A stretch of DNA of 64,000 nucleotides from an uncultured Flavobacteriaceae bacterium. GTDB taxonomy: Bacteria; Bacteroidota; Bacteroidia; Flavobacteriales; Flavobacteriaceae. The first letter of the stretch is position 1, and each line of letters starts with the position of its first letter. The notes beneath the pieces are model-generated. The model did not search any database. It was not told the DNA's origin and saw only the letters and a program-made list of their open reading frames with translations. Below, in pieces: positions 53,337 to 62,287 of this stretch. The stretch covers positions 2,852,001 through 2,916,000 of the forward strand of contig CALSTV010000001.1 of NCBI GenBank assembly GCA_943789365.1, given 5' to 3'. Both the position numbers and the translations under genes were made by a program.

Positions 53337-53521
53337 GATTTTACTTTTTATGAACTGCAAATTTACTACTTATTATTCGCTTTTTATCACAAACCCCGAA
53401 ACTAGATTAAGAATCATGAGAACTACAATATTTGTAGTCTATTTTGATATTTTATAAAAAAAAGACAGGTCTTATTTAGGAACACGATAATTAAACATTA
53501 ATACTAGAATAAGGTACCTAT

Positions 53522-53795
53522 ATTTAGGCATGCTCAGACTCAAAACCAACCCCCCCCCGCTGCCGCACGAATCCTTTCGTGTGGTTTGTTTTAATTAAAA
53601 TACTCCGATATTGATTAAAACAAAAAGTTTTGTGCTTTGACAGCAAATAAAAAGTTTAGAAGTTAACTGAAAGTAGTTTTAGAAAAATTCAAAAGTTGAT
53701 ATGAATTTCGTTTATTAGATAGTTAGTTCGTTGCGCACACGAAGGGATTTGTGCGGCAGCGGGGTCTCGACTCCGCTCGACCAGACATTTAGGCA
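53522..53795. mobile_element. MITE-like noncoding element with inverted repeats and 9-bp flanking duplication
   Basis: In a gene-free 550-bp stretch, ccccgctgccgcac... at 53555-53584 and its reverse complement at 53735-53764 match at 27 of 30 positions. Each arm contains an internal CACGAA/TTCGTG mini-hairpin. The pair is enclosed by the direct repeat ATTTAGGCA (53522-53530 and 53787-53795), with 24 and 22 bp between repeat and arm, as a target-site duplication would be. The centre is A+T-rich with no reading frame. A nine-C run (53550-53558) borders the left arm. The remaining bases to 53,888 hold nothing else. Mobility is inferred; no matching transposase is in the window. Confidence 0.6.
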
Positions 53796-53888
53796 CTTGT
53801 TTTATGCGAAAACCAGCCCGCTGGTAGGTGGGTATTCGTGATACGGTAGTGGAAGTTTACACTAAAAACTCGCCAGAGGGCGAGAGGC

Positions 53889-55073
53889 TTACAACTGCAC
53901 CTTTCGGCACTTCAATACCATCCGCTTACTTTCAAGATTGGTTGTAAAAAATAAATAGACCGACCCTCCGTCTTTGATTTTGGTTTTTTTACGAATTTGA
54001 GCTACCGTTTCTGGGAAATTACGAATGCTGATATTGGCTTTCTTTTCTGGTAAGGCTTTAAGAAGCTGCTTTTTATCGTAGGGAAGAATTTGTTCTATTA
54101 AAAAGGATCGCCCAGGAAAGTCCTTTAAAAGTTGTTCGGAAGTATATAAATGACTGTGTTGTTCAAGTTTATGAAGGTTAAAATGCGTCGCAATCTGATG
54201 GAAGGCACCCGATTTTAATATGGCTGCATTTGGCTCATATAAATAGGAGGCAGGCAGTGCGTAGTTGGCATGTGAATGGGGACCGAGTTCGAACTCAAAG
54301 TTTTGTGTGTTATTCTTTTGTAGGTTGCAGGTTTTAACTGTGATGGGGGCTGTATAATTCTTTTCGAGCACAAATAGCAGTTCCTTTACTTCGTTTTGTA
54401 CCGCAACAACATGAATCTCTTTAACAAAATTAAGAGCGTTTATGGTGTTTTGAATGTCGAGTATCGGAGAGTTTTTTAGAAGTATACGATCTGTATATTC
54501 AAAAAGAAAATCTAGATTTTGGGGCACATTTGGCACACAGTCTTCCAATAAAAAAACTTTTCCTTTGACGTCATTTCTTCTCGATGGATCGATATAAATC
54601 CAATCAAAATGTTGCTTCGTTTCTTTTAAGGTTTCAAAACTGTCTCCTTTAAAAGTGCTCAGGTTTTCAATGCCTAGTATTGCAGCATTGTGTTTTACCA
54701 AGTCCGAAAGTTCTGGATTCAATTCACAATGCACTACCTTATTTACGCTTTTAGAAAAATAGGAAGCGTCAATTCCAAAACCGCCTGTTAAGTCAATGAG
54801 GCTATCTCCTGTAACGAGCGCTGATTTGTATAAGGCAGTAGGTTCAGAAGATGTTTGTTCGAGGTTGAGTTTTGGTGGAAATAAGATGTTTTCAGTTGCA
54901 AACCACAGTGGAAGTTTCTTTTTGGCTTTCTGTTTCCCTTCAATTTGTTGCGCCAAATCTTGTATGCGAATCCCTTCAAACGGACTGCCTTTGAGTATGA
55001 CTTTGTTTAAGTCTTTGTCCAAATTATCAAAGATAAATTTTTGAACTTCCGGTAAAAGCAGTTTTGTATTCAC
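53889..55073 (-). CDS. Class I SAM-dependent methyltransferase with THUMP-like domain
   Basis: 394 residues. ALVTGDSLIDLTGGFGIDASYFS (about 87-109) is the SAM-binding motif I, VVHCELNPE the following acidic loop, and WIYIDPSRR the DPxx-type catalytic loop, with Ser in place of the Pro of DPPY. The C-terminal third (PGRSFLIEQILPYDKKQLLKALPEKKANISIRNFP) fits the THUMP-like module found in Bacteroidetes methyltransferases of this type. A nucleic-acid substrate is likely but not established. No operon partner. Confidence 0.85.
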   Translation of the reverse strand: MNTKLLLPEVQKFIFDNLDKDLNKVILKGSPFEGIRIQDLAQQIEGKQKAKKKLPLWFATENILFPPKLNLEQTSSEPTALYKSALVTGDSLIDLTGGFGIDASYFSKSVNKVVHCELNPELSDLVKHNAAILGIENLSTFKGDSFETLKETKQHFDWIYIDPSRRNDVKGKVFLLEDCVPNVPQNLDFLFEYTDRILLKNSPILDIQNTINALNFVKEIHVVAVQNEVKELLFVLEKNYTAPITVKTCNLQKNNTQNFEFELGPHSHANYALPASYLYEPNAAILKSGAFHQIATHFNLHKLEQHSHLYTSEQLLKDFPGRSFLIEQILPYDKKQLLKALPEKKANISIRNFPETVAQIRKKTKIKDGGSVYLFFTTNLESKRMVLKCRKVQL

Positions 55074-55081
55074 TTTTTTAG

Positions 55082-55155
55082 TGCTTAGTCTTAGTTTTGG
55101 TCAGAGTCATAGTCACAGTCACAGTCAGAGTCACAGTCCGAGTCACAGTCCTAAG
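55082..55155. repeat. AGTCACAGTC hexamer-like repeat tract
   Basis: Between two minus-strand genes, about ten six-base words of the type AGTCAC/AGTCAG/AGTCCG follow one another (AGAGTCATAGTCACAGTCAC and onward). It is the most regular of the short-word tracts and shares AGTC words with the tract at 27,141-27,256. Confidence 0.8.
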
Positions 55156-55163
55156 TTAAATAA

Positions 55164-56246
55164 CTACAAATCCCTTGTTAGCGAGCTTACAATTTTATTG
55201 TCAGACAAAAATTCTTTTAAGATTACCTTGATGGCCGTATAGGTAGGTACGGCGAGTACCATTCCTAAAATACCATATAGCAACCCACCAATAATAATAA
55301 CTAAAAATATTTCTAGTGGATGTGATTTTACGCTTTTTGAAAAAATAATGGGTTGACTGAAAAAATTGTCTATCAATTGAGCTATCAGATAACCGGTCAT
55401 AACATACAAAGTGGTTGGTAGAATTTCGGTTTGAAAATCCTGACCAAGATTTTCGGTCATAGTCAAAGTAAACATAAGTGCTCCACCAATTAATGGGCCA
55501 ATATATGGGACAAGGTTTAGCAAGGCACAAATAAACGCAATGACTACCGCATTCTCGATACCAAAAATAAGCAGCACCACGGTATAGATAACAAACAAAA
55601 TAGTTATCTGAATAAGCAAGCCGATAAAATATCTCGAAAGTAATTCTTTGATGATATCGACCGATTTTGAAACTCTTGCTTCCTTAGAGTCAGGAATAAA
55701 AGCAAAAAATGCATTGTGTACAATCTGGTTGTCTCTCATTAAGAAAAAAGTGATAAACAAAACAGAAAACAAGCCCATGGTAAAAGAACCGACGCCGCCA
55801 AGAATGGTGGTGAACAAGTCAGGAATATTTTTTACTTTGGAGAGTAAATCCAAACTTTTTAACTCTTCAAAAACATCAATTCCTTTTGATAAGAAGTAGC
55901 TGTTGAGCTGTTGAAAGATATGTTCAACATTTTTCTTAAATCCGTCTGTGTTTAAAAGGGATAAGTTTTCACCTTGTTTCAATATCAAAGGGACAAACAT
56001 ATTGATCAAGCCAATGACAATCATCACAAAAAACACCATGGTAATTACGACGGAGATGGAATTAGGAATTTTTATTTTATCGCGTAACAATCGTACCAAC
56101 GGACGTGCCACTAAGCTCAAAACAGCAGCGATACAAATGTAGACGATAACCGATTTTATGGTGTATAAAAACCAAATAAACACAAAGGTTCCTGTGACAA
56201 TAAGTAAAGCTCTGATAATTCCGTTAGAAAGTGTTTTTGAGTCCAT
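55164..56246 (-). CDS. AI-2E family transporter (PerM-like permease)
   Basis: 360 residues with about eight membrane helices in the AI-2E exporter/PerM layout: paired N-terminal helices, a soluble insertion (about 95-150), then the C-terminal cluster with IDNFFSQPIIFSKSVKSHPLEIFLVIIIGGLLYGILGMVLAVP, the most conserved stretch of the family. Members export signalling molecules or act as Na+/H+ antiporters; the substrate here cannot be read. It lies 11 bp after the metallophosphatase gene and may share its transcript. Confidence 0.92.
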   Translation of the reverse strand: MDSKTLSNGIIRALLIVTGTFVFIWFLYTIKSVIVYICIAAVLSLVARPLVRLLRDKIKIPNSISVVITMVFFVMIVIGLINMFVPLILKQGENLSLLNTDGFKKNVEHIFQQLNSYFLSKGIDVFEELKSLDLLSKVKNIPDLFTTILGGVGSFTMGLFSVLFITFFLMRDNQIVHNAFFAFIPDSKEARVSKSVDIIKELLSRYFIGLLIQITILFVIYTVVLLIFGIENAVVIAFICALLNLVPYIGPLIGGALMFTLTMTENLGQDFQTEILPTTLYVMTGYLIAQLIDNFFSQPIIFSKSVKSHPLEIFLVIIIGGLLYGILGMVLAVPTYTAIKVILKEFLSDNKIVSSLTRDL

Positions 56247-56257
56247 GCCTTAAGTTG

Positions 56258-57490
56258 TTATTTATGAATACTTACAACAGCTCCGTTTTTAGGAGTCCAT
56301 ATCTTTAAATTTTCAGGTGTTTTGAAAGGATTGTTATTTGGAACTTCTTCAACATCTTCAGCGTTTTCAACAAGTAACGTTCTACATTCAATTTTTTCAG
56401 TATCGACAAAAATCCATTTTACTTGATTGAATTTTCCTGAATCACGTGTCCATGATTTGGCATCGTTAGCGGGACGTAGCGGCGCTCCCCAACAACCTTC
56501 ACCCACATAGACCGTTCCTTTGTTGTTTTCGCGTATAAATCCTTCCTCACTATCTGGCCCCGTACTTGGTTTTAAGGGCCATGTTCTTTTTACCGTATGC
56601 GCGTCGCATTCAACCACCAAGCGAACTTCTTCGTCGTAAAACAATTGTGCCCACGCAGCATATTGTAAGTTGTGCTCAGCTTTGCTAGCAACATGCGGAC
56701 GCATGGGTTTGTGGTATTGCGCTGATTTCCAGATAACATCATTGTTTTCTTTTAGGTCTTTTTTTAGCCAATCGGTTTGGTTTCCTTCAATGGCAATCAT
56801 ACTATTTAGGGTGTAGCTTCTAAAGAGGTTTTTACCAAAAGTTATGGCAAAATACACATCTTCTGAAGGGGTGTCAAAAAGGTTGTAAACAGATTTATTT
56901 GATTTTTCATGATTTCCTCGAGCGGCAATAATGGGAATCATACGACCGTCTTTTGAAGTCGTCAACTGCCAATCGTCCATCCAGTCTCTCCATTGTCCTT
57001 CTACATCTCTAGCGGTCATATCGCCTCCAAATAATACTGCATGCGGTTTTAATTTGGAAACAAGTATATTGGCATTTTGCCTTGGTAAACGGTTGTTTCT
57101 AGAATCACCTCCAGCAATAAATGACAAGGGTTCGTTCTTAGCAGGAGCAGTTTTAAACCAAAAGCGTTCGCTGCTGCCTTCACTGTCTTTTATGACAAAA
57201 TAGTATGCTGTGTCGGGTTTTAGATTCTCCAATCTTGCAAAGTGATTGTTCATTCCCTGGTAGGCAATAATACGACTCGGTTCTTGCTGATATTTATAGT
57301 TGTCTGCTTGTGTGCCTCTATCTTTTGTGCCGTAATACACAATGGGAGCATCTCCCGAAATTTGATTCCAACAGACTACAATAGAAGTCGATGGATTGCT
57401 TCGAATTGTCAAACGATACTTATCGGTTTTGGCAAAAGAAGAAAATACAAAAAGAAATAGGATGCCCGAGAGCCAGTATGTGTTTTTCAT
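56258..57490 (-). CDS. Secreted metallophosphoesterase with N-terminal fibronectin-like domain (purple acid phosphatase-like)
   Basis: 410 residues: signal peptide (1-20), a fibronectin type III-like domain (about 25-115, SIVVCWNQISGDAPIVYYG to YYFVIKDSEG) and a calcineurin-like phosphoesterase domain. Metal blocks are FIAGGDSRNN, LFGGDMTAR, AARGNHEKS and a later DAH. This arrangement is that of purple acid phosphatase-like enzymes. It is expected in the periplasm or outside and probably releases phosphate from organic esters. It precedes the AI-2E gene by 11 bp. Confidence 0.88.
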   Translation of the reverse strand: MKNTYWLSGILFLFVFSSFAKTDKYRLTIRSNPSTSIVVCWNQISGDAPIVYYGTKDRGTQADNYKYQQEPSRIIAYQGMNNHFARLENLKPDTAYYFVIKDSEGSSERFWFKTAPAKNEPLSFIAGGDSRNNRLPRQNANILVSKLKPHAVLFGGDMTARDVEGQWRDWMDDWQLTTSKDGRMIPIIAARGNHEKSNKSVYNLFDTPSEDVYFAITFGKNLFRSYTLNSMIAIEGNQTDWLKKDLKENNDVIWKSAQYHKPMRPHVASKAEHNLQYAAWAQLFYDEEVRLVVECDAHTVKRTWPLKPSTGPDSEEGFIRENNKGTVYVGEGCWGAPLRPANDAKSWTRDSGKFNQVKWIFVDTEKIECRTLLVENAEDVEEVPNNNPFKTPENLKIWTPKNGAVVSIHK

Positions 57491-57633
57491 TAGGATTTTA
57501 ATGTAAATTGATGCTTACAATATTAAGCAAAATCTACTGAATAACATATTTTAACTTCGATTTGAATTTTTTTCATTCATTTTATAGACTTAGCTTGATT
57601 TTTTAGTAAACTTGTAGCTTCAATTTTGTTAGG

Positions 57634-58476
57634 ATGAAGGGATTACAATGGCTACCTATTTTAAAATTTTCGACTTTTTTTGTCTTTTTTGGACGGGCAT
57701 GGCAACACCTGTTTTGGGATGCGCCGTATCGCAGTCTGTTATGGGATGAAAGTTTGTTAAAGCCGGTTGTAGAAGGACTGTTTGGAGGTTCATGGACAAC
57801 TTATGTAACTGCTACTTCAACAGATGTTTTTATTCAAAATAGTATCTTTTATACTGGTGTGCTCTATTTGATGGCTGCCATTGCTGTGTTGTTTTACGAA
57901 AAGTACAGAAATAAATTGTTGTATTACATCATCATTTTTGGAGGTGCAAATCTGATATTCCTTTCTTTTTTACTGATGAAGGAAAAATTTTATCATTTTG
58001 CTCAGTTTTTCGAGCATGCCATTCAATTTTCCTTGCCTTTTGTGTTTGTAAAAACAGTTCGAGAGGAATGGACGCTCAGACGATTAGAAATCGTGCTAAA
58101 ACTATTGGTGGCCATTGTTTTTGTGTCGCATGGTTTGTATGCGATTGGTTACTATCCGGTACCTGGGAATTTTGTGGATATGGTATTGGGAATTCTCCCG
58201 ATGTCCGAATCACAAGCTAAGATTTTATTGTCTGTTGCAGGTTTTATGGATTTTTTAGTGGCCTTCTATATTTTTGTGCCTAGGGTAAAGGTCTTTGCTT
58301 TATGGTATGCTGTAGTGTGGGGGTTGTTGACGGCTTTTGCCCGTATTGTCTCAGGCTTTCATATTGATTTTGCTTTGCAATCCATACATCAAGAATTGTA
58401 TGGGACCCTCTACCGATTAGGACATGGATTGGTGCCGTTGGTACTGCTACTCATACATCGAGAGCAAAAAGCTTAA
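57634..58476 (+). CDS. DoxX-like membrane protein
   Basis: 280 residues with seven or eight membrane helices. The second half (about 130-275) has the DoxX-like order VFVSHGLYAIGYYP, GFMDFLVAFYIF, AFARIVSGFH and HGLVPLVLLL, and resembles the 145-residue protein at 984-1421. The first half is a similar four-helix unit (FGRAWQHLFWDAPYRSLLWDE ...), so the protein may be an internal duplication. Its stop overlaps the stop of the converging ACP phosphodiesterase gene. Possible -7 boxes are TAAACTTG (57607-57614) and CAATTTTG (57621-57628). Function unknown. Confidence 0.72.
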   Translation: MKGLQWLPILKFSTFFVFFGRAWQHLFWDAPYRSLLWDESLLKPVVEGLFGGSWTTYVTATSTDVFIQNSIFYTGVLYLMAAIAVLFYEKYRNKLLYYIIIFGGANLIFLSFLLMKEKFYHFAQFFEHAIQFSLPFVFVKTVREEWTLRRLEIVLKLLVAIVFVSHGLYAIGYYPVPGNFVDMVLGILPMSESQAKILLSVAGFMDFLVAFYIFVPRVKVFALWYAVVWGLLTAFARIVSGFHIDFALQSIHQELYGTLYRLGHGLVPLVLLLIHREQKA

Positions 58477-59066
58477 GAGCTTGGGAGATTGGCAATAAAC
58501 TGATCTGAAAATAGCTTTAGTTCTTTAAAGAAGTCTGAAAAATCTGCTTCAAATTCTAGGTAATGGGCCTCTAGGTCTTCTTTGGCAAGATCCATTTGAG
58601 AAATGCCTTTTGTCCGTTTGTTCATTCCCCATAATATTTTTGAAATTCCCGGTATGGTTCTGTAGTTGTATAACCAATCTTGTTCGGTCATAAAAGGCAA
58701 TAAGTATTGCGTTCGTTCGGGCAGCAAGTCAAAATTGTTGGCGAGCAGACGATAGCTATTTTGCGAAAAATCTTTTAGAGAAGTGTTTGAATATGCATCC
58801 CAGTTTTTTGCGAGGTAGTGGTCGTAAATAATATCGATGACAACGCCTTTATAATGCCCATATCTATCATGTAGCCTTCTTTTACTTCGCTTTACAATAT
58901 GGTGAGTGTCGGTAAATGTATCAATGGCGCGGTGGTGTATGATGCCGTTTTGAATTTCTAAGGGCAGGTGTTGGTAATTTTTTGCTTTAATAGCATCGGC
59001 AATAAAATTACCGATTTGTCGCTCGGGGTGTTCGTTGGCTAAATAGAGGTGTGCTAAGAAATTCAT
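58473..59066 (-). CDS. acpH: Acyl carrier protein phosphodiesterase (AcpH-like)
   Basis: Start chosen at ATG 59066 (MNFLAHLYLA), the conserved N-terminus of the family, giving 197 residues; the longer frame adds 15 unrelated residues. IGNFIADAIKAKNY, GIIHHRAIDTFTDTH and DIIYDHYLAKNW carry the Asp and His metal-binding residues. It is expected to remove the phosphopantetheine arm from acyl carrier protein. Converges with, and overlaps by 3 bp, the DoxX-like gene. Confidence 0.9.
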   Translation of the reverse strand: MNFLAHLYLANEHPERQIGNFIADAIKAKNYQHLPLEIQNGIIHHRAIDTFTDTHHIVKRSKRRLHDRYGHYKGVVIDIIYDHYLAKNWDAYSNTSLKDFSQNSYRLLANNFDLLPERTQYLLPFMTEQDWLYNYRTIPGISKILWGMNKRTKGISQMDLAKEDLEAHYLEFEADFSDFFKELKLFSDQFIANLPSS

Positions 59067-59161
59067 GTTATGAAAATACAAAAATACTTGGCAATTAATG
59101 GGGTTTACCAAGAATATGTTTTGTGTTGCATAACGAGGAGGAAAGAGACTGGGTTTTAAGC

Positions 59162-59198
59162 AAAAAAAAAGATGCTAATCAATAGCATCTTTTTTTTA
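59162..59198. terminator. Terminator after the carbonic anhydrase gene
   Basis: gatgct (59171-59176) pairs with agcatc (59184-59189), extended by A and T runs on the outside. It lies between the ACP phosphodiesterase start and the carbonic anhydrase stop (59213) and ends the SulP-carbonic anhydrase transcript. Confidence 0.85.
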
Positions 59199-59212
59199 GA
59201 TATGAGGTATGT

Positions 59213-59839
59213 TTATAAAAAGCTTACGGCTCCAGAACCTACATCGTACATAGCACCAACAATTTCGATTTCTCCATTGTTTTTCATTTCGGCTAATACT
59301 TCGCTTTCTGCAACAATTCTATCGATGGTGAGTTGCACATTTTTCTCTGCAACGGTATTTACAAATTCGATATTACCAGAATTTCTCAAACTGGCATCTG
59401 AAGGTTCAGCAACAGCATCTACAGCTGGAGCAATATTACCGAGCATACTTGTTAAATTTCCTAATTCGGCATGGTCGCAAGCACCTTTAACGGCTCCACA
59501 ACTCGTATGCCCCAAAACTACAATTACTTTAGTTCCTGCCAATTTACAAGCAAACTCCATACTTCCCAAAATATCTGTATTTACAAAGTTACCTGCAATA
59601 CGAACACTGAAAATATCTCCAACTCCTTGGTCAAAAATAAGTTCTGATGAGACTCTAGAATCGATACAACTTAAAATCGTAGCAAAAGGAAATTGTCCTT
59701 TACTAGTGTCATTTACCTGTTCTAAAAGATTTCTATCTGCTTTTTGATTTTGTAAAAATCGTGTGTTTCCATCCTTTAAAGCTTGAACGGAAGAAGCTGG
59801 GGTCATGGTTGCTTGTGTTTCTTTAGTATGTGCTTTCAT
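59213..59839 (-). CDS. Beta-class carbonic anhydrase
   Basis: 208 residues. The zinc site is complete: SCIDSR gives Cys58, Asp60 and Arg62, and GHTSCGAV gives His111 and Cys114. It interconverts CO2 and bicarbonate in the cytoplasm. The gene starts 11 bp after the SulP transporter stop, so the two form an operon, and the transporter probably handles bicarbonate. The C-terminus (IVGAMYDVGSGAVSFL) is the usual end of the family. Confidence 0.96.
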   Translation of the reverse strand: MKAHTKETQATMTPASSVQALKDGNTRFLQNQKADRNLLEQVNDTSKGQFPFATILSCIDSRVSSELIFDQGVGDIFSVRIAGNFVNTDILGSMEFACKLAGTKVIVVLGHTSCGAVKGACDHAELGNLTSMLGNIAPAVDAVAEPSDASLRNSGNIEFVNTVAEKNVQLTIDRIVAESEVLAEMKNNGEIEIVGAMYDVGSGAVSFL

Positions 59840-59850
59840 ATCTTGTATTT

Positions 59851-61449
59851 TTATTGGTTTGTTCTTTTAGGGTTCAATTTAAAAAATTCAATATAACTGT
59901 CAGGGTTTTCAACGACACCGCGTTCCGAGATCAATTTAATAGTGATTTTTCGGTCGTGTGCTTTAAAGGCAAAATCTTCCAAAATCTCAATGATATCATT
60001 GTCTAAATATCGAGTCTTTCGAACGTCTAACTCTAAATAAGAATCTTCAGGTAAATTATCTAATTCTTTTAAGATGGCACCTTTATTAAAGAAAGTAACC
60101 TCTTCGGCTAAGGTCATTTTGATACGTCCGTCGTCCACATCTTCTCCTTCTTTGTGTAAGAAGAAAGAGTTTTGGTAACTCTTGATCAAGATTACTAAAA
60201 TTCCAATAGAAAGTCCTAAGACAATTCCGGTAAGCAAATCTGTAAAGACAATACCCACTACGGTCACCACAAAAGGAATCCATTGTTTCCATCCTAAAAG
60301 ATACATTTTTTTGAATAAAGACGGTTTTGCCAATTTGTAACCTACCATCAATAATACAGCGGCAAGCACAGATAATGGAATTTTATTCAATAAATCAGGA
60401 ATGACAATCACAGAGATCAACAAGAGGAAACCGTGTAAAATGGTAGAGATCTTGCTTTTTCCTTTGGATTGAATGTTTGCAGAACTTCTAACAATAACCT
60501 GAGTTACAGGAAGTCCTCCAATCATTCCAGAAAAGATATTTCCAACACCTTGAGCCAACAACTCTCTATTGGTAGGGGTTACGTTTTTATTTGGATCAAT
60601 TTTATCTGTTGCTTCAACACATAACAAAGTTTCCAGACTGGCTACCAATGCCATGGTAAAACCAACTACCCAAATTTCGGGGTTGGAGATAGCGGCGAAG
60701 TTTGGAGAACTAAATTGAGCTAAAAAAGAATCAAAGTCATCTGGAACGGGTACACTCACTAAATGCGAAGATGCAATGCCAAATGTTGCATTGGATTTAG
60801 TGATGAGGTAATAAATAATACCCAAGGCTACCACAACTAATGGTCCTTGTATCACCTGAAAAATCTTTCCTTTTTTCGAAAGCACTTTGTCCCAGAAAAT
60901 AAGAATTGACAGCGAAATAAGTCCAATCAATGCAGAACCTGCTTGGATAAAACTCATTGATTTAAAAATTTCAGAAAAGGTGTTTTCCCCATCCATTTGA
61001 GAAAAAGCCAAGTCGCCTTCAGGATCGGCATCGTATCCGATAAAATGCGGAATCTGTTTTAAAATAATGATGATACCAATACCCGTCAACATTCCTTTAA
61101 TAACGGATGAAGGGAAGAAGTAACCGATAATCCCTGCTTTGATAATGCCAAAAATAACTTGAATGACTCCGGCAATCACAACGGCTACCAAAAAGTTTTC
61201 ATAACCTCCAAGTGACCCTATGGCTGTAAGAACAATGGCTGCAAGTCCAGCTGCTGGACCACTGACACCTACTTTAGAACCGCTTAATGCGCCAACTACA
61301 ATTCCTCCAATAATTCCGGCAATTACTCCCGAAAATAATGGGGCTCCACTAGCTAAGGCAATTCCTAAACACAGAGGTAATGCCACAAAGAATACGACAA
61401 TACTTGCGGGTATGTCGCTCCTTAAATTTGAAATAAAACTTTTTTTCAT
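59851..61449 (-). CDS. SulP-family inorganic anion transporter (putative bicarbonate transporter)
   Basis: Start chosen at ATG 61449 (MKKSFISNLRSDIPASIVVFF), giving 532 residues; the longer frame adds ten residues upstream. Ten or more membrane helices (about 15-425) with the SulP pattern ALPLCLGIALASGAPLFSGVIAGIIGG, ATDKIDPNKNVTPTNRELLAQGVGN and GGLPVTQVIVRSSAN, then a C-terminal STAS domain (about 435-530). SulP proteins move sulfate or bicarbonate; linkage to a carbonic anhydrase favours bicarbonate. Sulfate export from glycan desulfation is a weaker alternative. Promoter and operator lie at 61,477-61,545. Confidence 0.94.
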   Translation of the reverse strand: MKKSFISNLRSDIPASIVVFFVALPLCLGIALASGAPLFSGVIAGIIGGIVVGALSGSKVGVSGPAAGLAAIVLTAIGSLGGYENFLVAVVIAGVIQVIFGIIKAGIIGYFFPSSVIKGMLTGIGIIIILKQIPHFIGYDADPEGDLAFSQMDGENTFSEIFKSMSFIQAGSALIGLISLSILIFWDKVLSKKGKIFQVIQGPLVVVALGIIYYLITKSNATFGIASSHLVSVPVPDDFDSFLAQFSSPNFAAISNPEIWVVGFTMALVASLETLLCVEATDKIDPNKNVTPTNRELLAQGVGNIFSGMIGGLPVTQVIVRSSANIQSKGKSKISTILHGFLLLISVIVIPDLLNKIPLSVLAAVLLMVGYKLAKPSLFKKMYLLGWKQWIPFVVTVVGIVFTDLLTGIVLGLSIGILVILIKSYQNSFFLHKEGEDVDDGRIKMTLAEEVTFFNKGAILKELDNLPEDSYLELDVRKTRYLDNDIIEILEDFAFKAHDRKITIKLISERGVVENPDSYIEFFKLNPKRTNQ

Positions 61450-61476
61450 TACTGTAAATATTTTAATAATTTGCCT

Positions 61477-61545
61477 CAAATATAACGATACTTTTTAAAA
61501 TGATAGTATTACTATCATAAATAGTTGTTAAAATTATTATATTTG
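61477..61545. promoter_or_regulatory. Divergent SulP/TetR promoters around a palindromic operator
   Basis: ATGATAGT and ACTATCAT (61500-61507 and 61511-61518) form an 8-bp inverted repeat with a 3-bp centre. On the minus strand TATATTTG (61484-61477) lies 15 bp away, and on the plus strand TATATTTG (61538-61545) lies 19 bp away; both match the -7 consensus exactly. One operator dimer site could repress both the transporter operon and the regulator gene. Binding by the TetR protein at 61600 is inferred. Confidence 0.75.
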
Positions 61546-61599
61546 CCACACAACGGATAACTATTTTTCGTTTAGCATCTACTAAAATTCATAGTGTAA

Positions 61600-62274
61600 A
61601 TGAGCATAGCTATAAAAATATCTTTGAATGAAGGGTTGTATCTCAAAGAGCCTCAAGATTCCAAATTGGGACGAAAAATCATGCAATACAGTATTGAAAT
61701 GATTGATGAGTTTGGCTTTGAGGCATTTACTTTTAAAAAACTTGCGCAAAAAATAAACTCTACAGAGGCTTCCATTTATCGCTATTTTGAAAACAAACAC
61801 CTTTTGTTGTTGTTTTTGGTGAACTGGTATTGGGAATGGGTGAATTACCTTATTGGAATCAATACTATGAACATTGCGAATCCTAAAGAAAAGCTAAAAA
61901 TAGTGGTGCATTCTATTGTCTCTGCTTCAAAGGAAGATCCGGGGGTTGCCTATGTGAATGAAAATAAACTGCACAATATTGTCATATCTGAAGGAAACAA
62001 AGCCTATCATACAAAAGATGTCGATCAGGAAAATTCCAAAGGTTTTTTTAAGAGCTATAAAGCATTGGCAACGGCAGTGTCTAAGGTGATTTCTGAAGTA
62101 AATCCAAACTTTGAATATCCGTATACCTTAGCAACCAATTTGTTTGAAATGTCGAACAACCACATTTATTTTGCGCAACATTTACCGCGACTTACAGATG
62201 TTGCGGCACATAAAAATAAGGCAGATGAATTGGAAACCATGCTTAATTATTTTGTAGATAAGCTGCTTTCTTAA
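61600..62274 (+). CDS. TetR/AcrR-family transcriptional regulator
   Basis: 224 residues. The N-terminal helix-turn-helix (about 25-70) reads MIDEFGFEAFTFKKLAQKINSTEASIYRYFENKHLLL, a standard TetR DNA-binding region. The C-terminal ligand domain is not assignable. It is divergent from the SulP-carbonic anhydrase operon with a shared palindrome between the two, so it probably controls that operon and itself. The ligand is unknown. Confidence 0.92.
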   Translation: MSIAIKISLNEGLYLKEPQDSKLGRKIMQYSIEMIDEFGFEAFTFKKLAQKINSTEASIYRYFENKHLLLLFLVNWYWEWVNYLIGINTMNIANPKEKLKIVVHSIVSASKEDPGVAYVNENKLHNIVISEGNKAYHTKDVDQENSKGFFKSYKALATAVSKVISEVNPNFEYPYTLATNLFEMSNNHIYFAQHLPRLTDVAAHKNKADELETMLNYFVDKLLS

Positions 62275-62287
62275 CCTGAAGGATCGT

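Noticed and set aside
53550-53558. Nine-C run as a phase-variation switch
   Set aside because: It lies in noncoding DNA inside a MITE-like element, not in a gene or at a promoter spacer of an identifiable gene.
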